Shown here piece after piece: positions 1 through 11,026 of a stretch of DNA of 22,034 bases. This DNA is from Oppiella nova. Its lineage: Eukaryota > Arthropoda > Arachnida > Sarcoptiformes > Oppiidae. Made by a program: the position numbers and the translations under genes. Position 1 is the first letter of the stretch; every line of letters starts with the position of its first letter. The notes below the pieces were generated by a model, which did not search any database, was not told the origin of the DNA, and saw only the letters and a list, made by a program, of their open reading frames with translations. The stretch lies in contig CAJPVJ010000224.1 of NCBI GenBank assembly GCA_905397405.1, forward strand, positions 9,404 through 31,437. Direction: 5' to 3'.

Positions 1-3000
1 GTTTTGGAGCGCAAGAAGTTGTTGGAGATATCGCTGAAAATGCAACACTTGTTGTCCGAAGCGACAGAAGTGGAGTCGTGGATGAATGAGAAGTTCAATA
101 TCATGAACAGCAATGACTTCGGCACCGATGAGGACACAGCCATCAAACTGCTCACCAAACAGAAGGCCATTGAGCTCGAAGTGGACACCTATTCGGTGAT
201 TATCGTTGAGATGAGTCGTCAGTCGCGAGAGTTGTGTCAGTCGTGTAGAGTAATGGCTGACGACGAGACCGATGGCAACCACTCCTCTCCCGGTTCGCCA
301 TCGGCTCAAAGCGACCTCAACTCAGACGAGAAGCTGATTGTGAATCGCATGCAAGATATCGACCAACAGATGAAAGCATTGCAACGATTGGTAAATCAGA
401 GACGTCTTCGACTCATTCAATCGAAACACTTCCACGAGTTTATGCGAGAAAGCGATCAGTTCTTGTCGTGGATCTCGGAGCAGATGGTCAGCGCCTTATC
501 GGAGGATTTCGGCAAAGATTACGAACACTTACTTATACTTCAGTCGAAGTTCTTTGACTTTAAGCGCAAAATACAGTCAAACGAAGAGAGATATCGAGCT
601 ATTGTGGAGTCGGGCCACAAGTTGACCAAAAGTGAGCCCTTGGATGCGGTGGACCGTCGAGTGGGACAACTCGAGCATTCTTTGACTTTAAGCGAAAAAT
701 ACAGTCAAACGAAGAGAGATATCGAGCTATTGTGGAGTCGGGCCACAAGTTGACCAAAAGTGAGCCCTTGGATGCGGTGGACCGTCGAGTGGGACAACTC
801 GAGCACCAGTGGAACCAATTGTTGGACGCATTGGAGGCCAGGGAGCAGAAGCTGTCGGCCGCCCAACAGATCCATCGCTTCAACCGAGACGTCGCCGAAG
901 CGCTCTCAAGAATTAGTGACAAGTTTTCGGTCATTAATTCGAGTGATTTGGGGAAAGACTTGCATTCAGTCGAGAGTCTGATCCGCAAACACGAGGTGTT
1001 TGAGAATGATTTGGTGGCACTCGAGGCGCAGCTACAGGTGCTTATCGACGACTCGGTGCGACTTCAGGCCGCATATCCGGGCGGTAACGCCCAACACATC
1101 GCCGAACAGCAGAGCATTGTTGTCGAGCACTGGGAGGCATTGCAACAGAAGGTGGTCATCAGGAAAGCACAGCTCCAGCAGTCGTATCAGTTGCAGGCAT
1201 TGGTGGCGTCGGTGCGAGACTTAGAGCACTGGGCTCTGGGTCTCGACAAACAGATGGAAACCATCGACAAAGTGAGAGACGCTCAGAGCGCACAACTCGC
1301 TCGAGTGGACCACCAGAGGCTCAAAGCCGAGATCGAGGCCCGGGAACCGGTGTTCGGGTCAGTGCTCGACACGGCCCGACTCATCGCCGGTCAGACCAAC
1401 ACTGAAGACCCGGACGCTCCCACTCCTCACACCACTCACTACGCCATCCAAGAGATCAATCATATGCTCGACCGAGTGGTCCAACTGAGGGACTGTCTGC
1501 ACAAGAAATGGCAGCTCAAGAAAGTCTATTTGGATCAACTGATTGACGTCCACTTCTTCATCCGCGACTGCAAACAATTGGATCAATTGAGTCAACAACA
1601 GGAGACACGACTCCAATCGGACGACTTGGGCCTCACTGTCGAGGAAGTGGAGCAGAACCTCAAGAAACACGAGGCCTTCGAGAAAGTGGTTCAGACGCAC
1701 GACGAGAAGCTGCTGTCCCTCCAGGAGTCGGGTCTTAAGCTCATCAAACAGAACCACTTCGAGAGTGAACTCATAAAATCGAAATTAGACGAAATCAGTG
1801 GTAAACGTCTTCGGGTGAAGGAAATGTGTTTCGTTCGCAGACAACGACTCAACGATTCACTCGTTTTGGCGCAGTTTCGAAGAGACGCCGTCGAAGCAGA
1901 CAATTGGATCGACTCGAAGGCCAAACAACTGGAGACCAGCAAACAGGACATCAACTCCAGAGTTAACTCTCTGGAGGAGAAGATCAAACAACTTCAGAAA
2001 CACCAGTCCTTCCAATTGGAACTCCAGGCCAATGAACCCAACATTAAGAGTATTAAACAAAAAGCAGATTATCTGATCTCGAAGTCACACGAGAAGGCTC
2101 TGGAAATAAGATCACAATTGGAACAACTGATCTACAAATGGAATCAATTACTCGACGCATCCCAAGAGAGGGGTCGTGGGCTCGAAGAGGCACAGGATAT
2201 GCTTGAGTTTAACCAAAATGTCGAGAAAGTCGAGTCTTGGATCAGAGAGAAGGAGCTGATGGTCGGCCACAACGACACCGGAGAAGACTTTGAGCACTGT
2301 TTGGCTCTTCAGCGCAAATTAGATGACGTCGACAGCGATATGCGGGTCGACGACAAGCGTCTCAAACAAATCAATCTCTTGGCCGACAAACTGCTGCGAC
2401 AACACCACTCTCAGANACAAGCGTCTCAAACAAATCAATCTCTTGGCCGACAAACTGCTGCGACAACACCACTCTCAGACACAGACATCTCAATCGCAAC
2501 CCCAGTCCACTCATATCGACCGACGCCGTCAACAACTGAACGATAAGTGGAAAGACTTGCAAATCCTTATCGACTGCTATCGCAATAAACTACTAAATGC
2601 TGCAGAAGTGCATCGATTTAATCGAGATTTATGTGATTTGGATCAACGAATACAAGAAAAGTCTTTAATCCTCGACAATGAAGAAGAGGCGAAGAATTTG
2701 GAAGGAGTGGAAGCACTGCAACGAAAACAAGAGGCCATTGAAAGGGAAGTGAATGCCATTGAGATTAGATTAAAAGATTTGGTCGAAAATGAAGGCCGAA
2801 AATTGATTAACAAATACCCGGATATGACGGCTAACTGTCGAAACAAAATAAATGAAGTTCAGGACAATTGGAGGCATTTAAGCAAATTGTGTCACATTAA
2901 GAGAAACCGATTGTCTTCTGCCTATACTTTACATAAATTTCTGGAAGAACTAAAAGAAACTGAGATTTGGGCCAATAATCTGATTAACCATAGAATGAAA

Positions 3001-6000
3001 GAATCCCTTAATATTAGTAACACTATTACAGACGTTAGAAACGATTTACAGCTTCACGAAGACATTAAGACTGAGATTATGGCGCGAAAGGAAGTGTTTC
3101 AATACCTTAAAGAGTTTGGACACAAACTTCTGCAACAATTGTCTCAAAACTCTTCAGACGAACAAAACGAAGACTCAAATAAACAATTGATTGAAAACGG
3201 GTTAATAAAATTGGATGAATTGAGACGATCTCTGGATCAGGTCTGGGAGGAGAGGAAGCATTACTTAACACAATCACTTCAATTGCAACTATTCATTGAA
3301 CTTATGAAACAATCGGATGACTGGCTTTCGTCCAAAGAAGCCTTTCTTAATAACGAGGATTTGGGCGACTCTTTAGCAGGAGTCGAGTCACTCATCAGAA
3401 AACACGATAACTTTGAGAAGACACTGACCACTCAACAGAGAATTGAAGAATTGGGCAAATTTGCCAACGATTTGGTCCAAACCAATCACTTTGACTCCGA
3501 GAATATTCTGACGAAATGCCGGTCAGCCGTCGCCAGAAAAGATCGACTCTTGGAGTCATCAAAACAGCGCAAAAACAAACTAAACGATTCAAAACTGTTT
3601 CACAAATTCTTGAGGAATGTCAACGAAATCCTCGGATGGCTTAATGAGAAACTGAAAGTCGCTTCTGACGAGTCATATCGCGATCCCATTAATCTCTTAT
3701 CGAAAATTCAAAAACACGCCGCATTTGAGGCAGAATTGGCCGCTAATAAGGGGAGAGTGGATGCGGTCGTCAACGAAGGCGAAGCACTCATAAGTTGCGG
3801 ACATTTCATGTCCGACGAGATTCAAAATCATTTGCAGCACATCGAGAAGTCGTGGCGTAATCTCTTGGATGAGACAAATCTGAAGAAAGAGCGCCTCCAA
3901 GACGCCTATCAGGCCCTTCAGTTCCACCGAATGCTCGACGATCTGGAGCTGTGGATGAGTGACATGGAAACAGTTCTGGCAGATGAAGATCACGGCAAAG
4001 ATCTGATTAGTTCTCAAAACATAATGAAAAAACATCAGTTGATTGAAAACGATATCAATAATCACAGCGAAAACATCGAACAAATCAAAGACTTAACGAC
4101 AGCTTTCACTCAAAACAATCACTTCATGAAAGAGGAGATCGAAGAGAGGGCACAGACTGTGATCCATAGGTATGAAGCCCTTCACGAACCCATGCAAATA
4201 CGGCGCGAGAATCTGGAAGAAGCTCTTCTACTCTTCCAATTCAAGCGCGATATCGACGACGAACTCATTTGGATCGAAGAGAAACAGATCCAAGTGATGG
4301 CTACAGAACTGGGAAGCAGTCTATTCGATGTACAAAAGCTCAGGAAAAAGCATCAGTCGCTCGAAGCGGAAATCGGCGCTCGAGAGCCACTGTTGACGAC
4401 AATCATAAGTAAAGGACACTCTTTGATCCGATCACAACATTTCGCGTCCACTGAAATCGAGGCACTGATTAGTGAACTGCAGAACAAAATCCAAACCCTT
4501 AAAGACGGCGCAGCTATTCGTCGACTAAGACTATTAGATGCCATTGAATCCCAACAGTTCTATTCAGATGTATTGGAAGCAGAGCACTGGTGGTCCGAGA
4601 GAATGCCATTCCTCGAGAGTGAAGAGATCGGAAGGGACGAGGAGTCGATTGTGTCTTTGAACAAAAAACTGGATCTAATAAAACGCGATTCCGAGCGATT
4701 CGTGTCAACAAATTTGTCGAAAACATATCAATTGGGAAACGCTTTGATCGAAAGAAATCATTTCGATTCTCAATCAATTCAATCAAAGATCTCTGAATTA
4801 GAGCTTAAATTCCATCGTTTGAATGAATTGTGTGCTAAAAAAGCTCTGAAATTATCAGAAAATCGAAAACATTTTTCATTCATCAGAGATGCGGACGAAC
4901 TCCTTATTTGGATCAGAGAGCAGATGATTATCGCCTGTTCTGAAGACTATGGCCAAGACGTCGAACACGTGGAGCTTCTGATCCAAAGATTCGACAATTT
5001 TATTATAAATCTCAATTCAAACGAAGAGAGAATTATTTCTTTGCGCTCTTCAGCCGAAGAACTCGAAGAGAATAATGCAAAACTGAATCACGTGTTAATG
5101 GCTTGGAATGAGTTGAAAGACACGGCTCAGTCACGACAGGATGCACTTCACGGCGCCAAACAGGTCCACACTTTCGACAGAAGTGCTGACGAGACAATCG
5201 CTTGGATTCATGAGAAGGATTCGAGCACTGCTTTGGATGAGTCCTACACTCCTGATGACGATTTGCAGTCAATTCAGGCCATGATTCGGTCTCACGAAGG
5301 CTTTGAACGTGATTTGGCGGCCGTCAGAGAACAAGTCGAGGCCTTACTCGAAGAGGCAAAACGGTTGGCCTCTCTCTTCCCCGACGCGAGTGAACACATC
5401 TTTGCGAAGAACGATGAGGTGAGAGAGTCTTGGAATGAATTGCTTCAGAGATCGGCCCAAAGAAGACATCACTTATTAGAGACGGAAACACTTCAAACAT
5501 ATTTCGATGAATATCGAGAACTAATGGCTTCTATTAATGAGATGATTGCTCTGATCACTGCTGAGGACGAGTTGGCGAATCAGGACGTCATCAGTGCTGA
5601 GACACAACTAAATCGACACAAAGAATATAAGACAGAAATTGATGCCCGAAATGACTCTTTCGTTAAGTGTGCAAAAGAGGGCGAAATAATCATAGAATCG
5701 GGACATTTCATGGCAGGAGAAGTGCGCGAAAGGATAGATCGCCTGAACGGCGCCCACAAGAACCTCATCGATATCTGGAATAAGAGACGAGTGATATTTG
5801 AGCACAACTTAGACGCCCAACAGTTCAAACACGACGCCCAACAACTCGAACGATGGATCGCTTCGCGAGAAAATATGATAAGTGACGACAATTTAGGCGA
5901 TTCCATAGCAGATGTCGAGGACTTGATTCGCAAACACGAAGACTTCGAGAAAGCGATTATAGCTCAGGAGGAGAAAGTGAAAGCAATTCAGAGGTTAACT

Positions 6001-8539
6001 CTTATTGAGGATGACTTCAGACATCAGAAACAAGAAGAGGAGCGCATGAAAAGGGTGGACATCGCCAGAAGGGAACACGAGAGGGTCCAACAGATCAAAC
6101 AAAGGGAACAAATGAGGATTTTGGACGAACGCAGACACGAAGACAATGAGTTCTACGACAGAGACAATGGAGAAGGAGTTCGCAAATCTAGTCATGAAAT
6201 TGATGTCAATTCTAAAGGTTTGGTTAAAAGAATGGAAAATCTTTTGGCGCCGAAAGCCATCAAAAGAGCCGAAAGCGTCAAATTTGCGTCACCGAAGAGG
6301 ACTCCAAGTTTCACCACAAGAAGAAGGAGTTTTAGATCTACTAAAACGGTTAGTGTAGAGCCGGATCAGTTGCCACCCGTTGAATGCGAAGGACTTCTGG
6401 ATCGCAAACAAGAACTACAAACTGGAGGAAAGCGAGCGACAGTCCGCTCGTGGAAAACATATTATACGGTCCTTTGCGGACAACTGTTGTGTTTCTTCAA
6501 GGATAAGGACAGCTTCTTCGGCAATCAGGCCTCTGCGCCGCCCTTCTCAGTGTTGGGCGCAAAGTGTGTCCGCGCACACGATTACACCAAACGGAAACAT
6601 GTCTTTAGACTGCAATTAAGCGATGGATCGGAATATCTGTTTACAAACAACGATGAAAACCGAATGCAGGAATGGCTCAACAAAATCGCTTTTCACGCCT
6701 CACTTCCACCGGCGATGCAATTACTTAGTTATGACGCCCATAAGGACGCCTCCATCTATAGCGCCGGCACATCACCGACCAAACCAGACAACAGTGACAC
6801 CCAATCGTCTCCTCAATCCAATACAGTCTCCAAATACGATACTTCGAGTCAAAGTTCTTCTTCTCCAGAACTGAGCAGAAAGTCTTCGGTTTCATCGAAC
6901 CCAATGGGATCAACACCAGTGGCTCCTCGACCATCACTCCCATTGCCAACGAATGTGTTTCCATCAGTTCCACCTCCCGATGCAATCAACAAAAGGCCGG
7001 CACCGCCTCTGCCGCCCCCGAGGACTACAAACACACAGAAGTCTTTTCCCGAGGAATTTGAATCGATGCCAAATCTTGAGTTTCCTCCACAACAACGACC
7101 CATAAGCGATGGATACGATCATCGCATCGATGAAATGGATCACCAAAGAAGGAATAATAATAACTTCAGACAAAGTTTTCCTCAGAGAGAGGCCTCCCAT
7201 ACGACACATACGAACGGAAATCACAACAACGGCCACAACAACGAGAGTAAGTGTTTGTAAGGTTTTGTTGATTAAGTGCTTTTACGACCAAATGTTTGTT
7301 TGTTTGGCTCATTAGTGGTCGTCAACTCATTCAACCCCTTTAGCGCACACCTAATGCCCGGCTTATCACAGATACCACACATACCACAGAATACCGCTTA
7401 TAATGCATACCCTATCCGAGCGCCTTATAATCATATGTTGCCTCCAAAACCAGTTCCATATCCAATGTATGCAACCTTTCCCACCACTCATGAGACCGAT
7501 TCAGAATCCGAAGAATGGCTTTCGCATCACTTAGACCTCCGATACGGTCTGTTGTCTTGTTGTCTGCTTTGTCTCCATTACCGCTTAATTGCACTCTTAA
7601 TCAACACATCTTCCAGTCACTCATTAACTCATTTCATAACTAAAACTTTTAATTATTTGCTTTCGCTTTTGTAACCAATTTATCAAACTTCTAATGAAAA
7701 ACTTATGAACAAAATGACACAATAATTTAGTTGGTGTTTGCATGTGTCCCAACATGCATGAATTCCTATACCCCTGGTTCAATTTCTGGTCCCCGTTTTG
7801 ATTTACATTTTAAACACTACTTACTACACCGTTGTTACTAAACATCGGACCCATTTGGGAGGCTTGGCGTTTGGACACCCTGTACTATTTTTTGATGATT
7901 CCTTTTCGAAGGTGTAGAGGAAGAGTTAGATTTTTATGTGGTATATAATTTGTCAAGGTTATATTTGTAGAAAAAATATTAACCTCAATGATTTCTCTAT
8001 GTAAAAATCGTTTTCTATTCAAAAACCTGTCAAAAAAACTTAATATTTTCCACGGTTTTTGAAAAGATCGAGTATATAACTTTTTCTACAAATATAACCT
8101 TGACAAATTATATACCACATAAAAATCTAACTCTTCCTCTACACCTTCGAAAAGGAATCATCAAAAAATAGTACAGGGTGTCCAAACGCCAAGCCTCCCA
8201 AATGGGTCCGATGTTTAGTAACAACGGTGTATACATTAATGGATACTTTATAATATTCTAATGAAATGTCAATTTAAATATAACTTTTGAAAAATAATTG
8301 AAAATTGTTATAATCATTGAATTACAGCCCAAACGACATACCAGAACATTCCTGTGGCCCGACATATGAGTCTTCCACCGAATAGCCGACAAACCAATCA
8401 ATTAGAGCCCACGTACTCGAGTGGCAAGAATTCAATGACAAACATAACCACTTCCAGTGAGGAAGAGATTTCAAACTCCAACCCAAACAAGAATAACCCG
8501 AAGAAGAAGGGAGTCATGAGTTTCTTCAAAAGGAAATAA
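1..8539 (+). CDS. kst: Beta-heavy spectrin (karst-like), C-terminal part; 5' end outside the window
   Basis: Membrane-skeleton protein that pairs with alpha-spectrin and crosslinks actin under apical membranes (family knowledge). The frame is open from base 1. About 18 triple-helical repeats of roughly 106 residues fill bases 1 to about 6000. Conventional beta-spectrins have only 17 repeats and an actin-binding domain in front, so this many repeats with no such domain yet points to the 30-repeat beta-heavy class. A charged linker follows, then a PH domain at about 6388-6700 (EGLLDRKQ ... RSWKTYYTVL ... EWLNKIAFH) and a proline-rich tail (RPAPPLPPPR near 6991-7026). The first 7.2 kb is one exon ending at 7246 before GTAAGT. 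The last exon is 8328-8539, with matching phase. The frame breaks twice, at duplications 550-805 and 2353-2480. Counting one copy of each restores a continuous frame, so I treat both as artefacts or lesions, not gene ends. Confidence 0.85.
550..805 (+). repeat. 128-bp direct tandem duplication breaking the spectrin frame
   Basis: Bases 550-677 and 678-805 are the same 128-bp segment, with one difference that I can see (C567 against A695). Because 128 is not a multiple of 3, the spectrin frame shifts: the upstream frame stops at 751-753. Using a single copy joins the upstream and downstream frames exactly. A real paralogous spectrin repeat would be about 318 bp and diverged, so this is either a very recent mutation or a failure to merge overlapping contig ends. 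Confidence 0.95.
2353..2480 (+). repeat. 64-bp direct duplication around an N, breaking the spectrin frame
   Basis: Bases 2353-2416 and 2417-2480 are the same 64-bp segment. The only ambiguous base of the window, N2416, is the last position of the first copy and corresponds to C2480. Since 64 is not a multiple of 3, the frame shifts again. Using one copy restores the spectrin frame. An N at the junction of two identical ends is what a scaffold join of overlapping contigs would leave. Confidence 0.95.
7316..7546 (+). CDS. kst: Probable cassette exon of the spectrin gene (231 bp)
   Basis: Inside the last spectrin intron an open frame encodes a proline/tyrosine-rich peptide ending in an acidic stretch (LPPKPVPYPMYATFP, then ETDSESEEW). 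An acceptor ending ATTAG at 7315 and a donor CG|GTCTGT at 7547 are both phase 1. They therefore fit the donor at 7247 and the acceptor at 8327, and the 77-codon exon can be included or skipped without changing frame. The upstream intron would be 69 bp, typical of this window. The donor is weak, and the open frame continues past it to 7674 with non-coding-looking sequence. Inclusion is inferred from phase and composition only. Confidence 0.5.
7825..8231. mobile_element. Foldback/MITE-like element with 151-bp perfect terminal inverted repeats
   Basis: Bases 7825-7975 and 8081-8231 are reverse complements over 151 bp, and I see no mismatch. They are separated by a 105-bp AT-rich spacer. Both ends abut TA, which may be the target duplication, leaving a 403-bp element at 7827-8229. 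TA targets are the habit of Tc1/mariner-type transposases, and the arm contains GGACACCCTGTA, a string resembling mariner-type ends; family assignment is inference. There is no open reading frame, so it would be non-autonomous. It lies in the spectrin intron and would be transcribed as a long hairpin. Confidence 0.85.
8328..8539 (+). CDS. kst: Terminal exon of the spectrin gene
   Basis: The acceptor ATTACAG ends at 8327. The first two bases (CC) complete the codon begun by A7246 (long exon) or G7546 (cassette exon). The exon encodes about 70 residues: a Ser/Asn-rich stretch, an acidic SSEEEIS patch, and a basic-hydrophobic end (KKKGVMSFFKRK) before TAA at 8537-8539. Phase agreement and the sensible tail support it. 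The last residues could bind membrane or a partner, but I know no proven role. Confidence 0.75.
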
Positions 8540-9093
8540 GTTTCGATATTTTTGTTACATTTCGTCCGTCAATGCATTTGATTAGCTTTAAACCATTTTT
8601 ATGTCTTGACTTTAAATTATAAGCTATTATTGGAAACAACACTTATGAATGGTTTAACACAACTGATTAAAATGATTTGAAACTTACAATAATTTATTTT
8701 CTAGTGTTTGCAATCATTATTAAAGTCCATCCAAATGTGACTTATTTGATATATAAAATGTACAAAAATATCACTTTTTATACTTTTTCACGGCTAATAA
8801 CTACTATGATAATACTAACAGCTATTTTTGCAATTTTATTACACTTTTAATTATTATTGAGTCGACTTTTGTAACAAACATTTCATAGAGTATTTTGAAA
8901 ACTAATTTATTTAATTAAACGGACCATAAACTATATTATTTTTTCATTTGTTTAAATATTATACTTTATCCATAAATATTTAATGAGTTTATATTTTACA
9001 TTCAAATATGTATACATTTTAAAATTAAGTTTATTTTTATTATAAAAATTTAGAATCACATTAAATGTTGTATTTATTTGGAGTTAAACTTGC

Positions 9094-9099
9094 AATAAA
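9094..9099 (+). terminator. Candidate poly(A) signal of spectrin
   Basis: AATAAA about 555 bases after the spectrin stop, in AT-rich sequence. Other near-copies lie a few tens of bases downstream, so the exact cleavage site cannot be fixed. Confidence 0.4.
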
Positions 9100-9557
9100 C
9101 ATTTCAAACTAATTTTAAATAAAAATGATTAAATAAACGCGTCCAATTATTTATGACTTGAGCCACTGTTAAATAAATAATCACAGGGAATGTTAAAATC
9201 ACCAATGAATTTTATTAAATACAAAAATATTAATTAATATTTTGTGAATTCATTAATATATACAATGTTCTAAAAAGTTGTTCATAATTTAATAGTATTG
9301 TAAGCAAAACAGTCAATTCAGGTTTCAAAAGTAAATCAAATGACAAACTTTCACTTAAGTGACAATGAATGTACCGGTAATACCGTATATGACTCGATAA
9401 ATACTGGTACAAATAAAACTGAATTGGACTAAACATACTTAAACACATCACTGTCTATTAAATGAGTGGTAATCTAGAATTGAATGAAAAATTGTCATCA
9501 TTGTGTGGGTTAAAGAGAAAATGATTTTATTTTTCTTAAAATACTAATTGATTGCAA

Positions 9558-9563
9558 TTTATT
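9558..9563 (-). terminator. Candidate poly(A) signal of BubR1-like gene
   Basis: AATAAA on the minus strand (TTTATT on plus) about 42 bases after the BubR1 stop. A second copy lies at 9526-9531. Confidence 0.45.
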
Positions 9564-9604
9564 GAAAGTGATTGGTTTGGATGGAAATGAGCCTAAAATG
9601 CTGA

Positions 9605-11026
9605 TCACATGTTCTGACTGTCAATATTTGAACCCATTTCAGAAGAATTGTCACTTAATTGTTGTGCATTTTGTTGTGAATGAAGCAATAGTTGGATTTG
9701 TTGTTTCAGTTCTTCCACCTCTTCCTCTAACTTAGCCTTACGGTTGTCCTCCTCTTCGTGTTTCCTCTTCAACATCCACTGCCGGCCTCTGATCTCTTCG
9801 AAACAGAACTCCTCTCCGCCGGCGAACAACTTGTGTTCATTGAAATAGAATTTCTTGAGTGGATCCGCCTTTTCGAAGCGAGCGATAGGAGGGCTGTCCG
9901 CACCACGAGGTCTCACCTTCAGTGCGTTACTCTGTGGCGGCTTTTTCACCCGTTCCGGACACTCGTCCTCAGAGTCTTCGTCCGCATGGATTGTAAATTT
10001 TGGTTCACTTTTTGCAATTGACTTTAGTTTCAATTGGTTTTCACTCCATTTTCCTGCCTTTCGTTCGTTCTCTTGACCAACATTTCCGACACTCGACACG
10101 TGTTTAGCACTTCGAGACGTCTTAACAGTACCGGTGCTCACCTTTTCGGGTAGTGTCGGGTCATTCTCATCGCAATAAATAGCAGGAGTTTTGTTTGAAG
10201 TCATTTGTCCGCTGTTTGAGGCGCCCGTCGATGCTTTGAGACCATCGCCAGTCTTTTTGACGGCATTCCCAACTCGACTGACGGGTGCGTCGGTTCGTCC
10301 CTTTTTGGCGGTCTTAGTCTTCAGTTTGTTGAGGGGCTGTCTCTTTGGCTCGTCGTCTGAAGCGTTTTCATTCAAGTCATCCGTCTTGTGGTTGACGATG
10401 GCTTTGGCGACTCTGAACTCCAACTGCTCGAGTGCTGCCGTCAGAGGACCCATGGGTTCGGCGTTTCGTGCGATTCCCAGACGCAAGACATCCGCAGCTT
10501 TGCGACAGTTTTTCGTGTTCTCCAAATGAAAGCTCCAATTGATGTAAAAGTCGGACAACTGTTCGGCGAATCCGTTCTCATGAAAGAACTGAAACATCTC
10601 GAGAGGACTGTCCACTCGTTTGATAAACTTCAAGAATATGGAGAGCAGTCTCTTGTCGTTGCGGTACTCATCCAACTCATAGAACTGTTCGATACATTTC
10701 TCCAGAAGAGTCTTCAGATTCGCCTCATTTCCACCCAAAGGATAGTTTTGTTCAATCCATTGGATGTAATCGTAATACACAGACAACAGATCCGAACCCT
10801 CATATGTCCGCAATTCAGACTCAAACTCCCTGTCAATGGGTTGTCCGCCAAATATTATCAATCAATGTCTCAATATTCAGACAATGTCTTAGACTTACTT
10901 CCGACGCTCTTCTCTAGCATTTAAATCGGACGCGTTTTGTGTCAAAGCATTCTTCAGAGTCTTCATACTTCTGCCGGACTTCAGTGGTTCCACATTCTCT
11001 TTCAATAGTTCCCATTCAGACGACAT
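9605..11026 (-). CDS. BubR1: BubR1/Mad3-like spindle checkpoint protein, kinase-less
   Basis: Spindle assembly checkpoint protein of the mitotic checkpoint complex that inhibits APC/C-Cdc20 (family knowledge). Two exons: 11026-10899 and 10829-9605. The intron of 69 bp is GTAAGT...ACAG with matching phase, giving 450 residues. Residues 5-25 match the Mad3/BubR1 N-terminus and contain the KEN box at 9-11 (EWELLKENVEPL). Residues about 44-185 form the Bub1/BubR1 TPR region (WIEQNYPLGG). FTIHAD at 321-326 fits the ABBA Cdc20-binding consensus. A block GEEFCFEEIRGRQW at 381-394 is followed by a charged coiled coil to about 432. There is no kinase domain, unlike vertebrate and fly BubR1 but like yeast Mad3 and worm SAN-1. 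The start codon is fixed by the KEN-bearing exon. Confidence 0.9.

Larger units (their letters stand above)
8540..9604. other. Convergent 3' UTRs and spacer between spectrin and BubR1
   Basis: This is about 1.06 kb of very AT-rich sequence between two genes that run toward each other. It holds candidate poly(A) signals for both strands and many short A/T runs. I see no coding frame, RNA gene or strong repeat. The minus-strand open stretch at 9230-9451 has no recognisable protein character. Confidence 0.7.

Noticed and set aside
1359-1757. Minus-strand open frames inside the spectrin exon
   Set aside because: They are complements of the spectrin repeat frame; low-complexity Leu/Val content and no family match. 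The same applies to the other minus-strand frames across 599-7236.
550-2480. Programmed ribosomal frameshifting in spectrin
   Set aside because: No slippery site is needed; the shifts equal the duplication lengths and one coincides with an N.
732-2546. Separate spectrin-like genes starting near 732 and 2323
   Set aside because: These apparent starts arise only because the two duplications shift the frame. Using one copy of each gives a single continuous protein.
2500-3800. Change toward AT-rich codon use after about 2560 in the spectrin exon
   Set aside because: The shift is gradual and does not start at the N or at a domain border; protein character is unbroken, so I see no evidence of a chimeric join or transfer.
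7547-7674. Continuation of the cassette-exon frame to 7674
   Set aside because: The peptide becomes Leu/Cys/Ser-rich without family character and would end the protein early; more likely intron.
10388-10924. Plus-strand open frame opposite the BubR1-like gene
   Set aside because: Shadow of the minus-strand gene, which has clear homology and matching splice phase.
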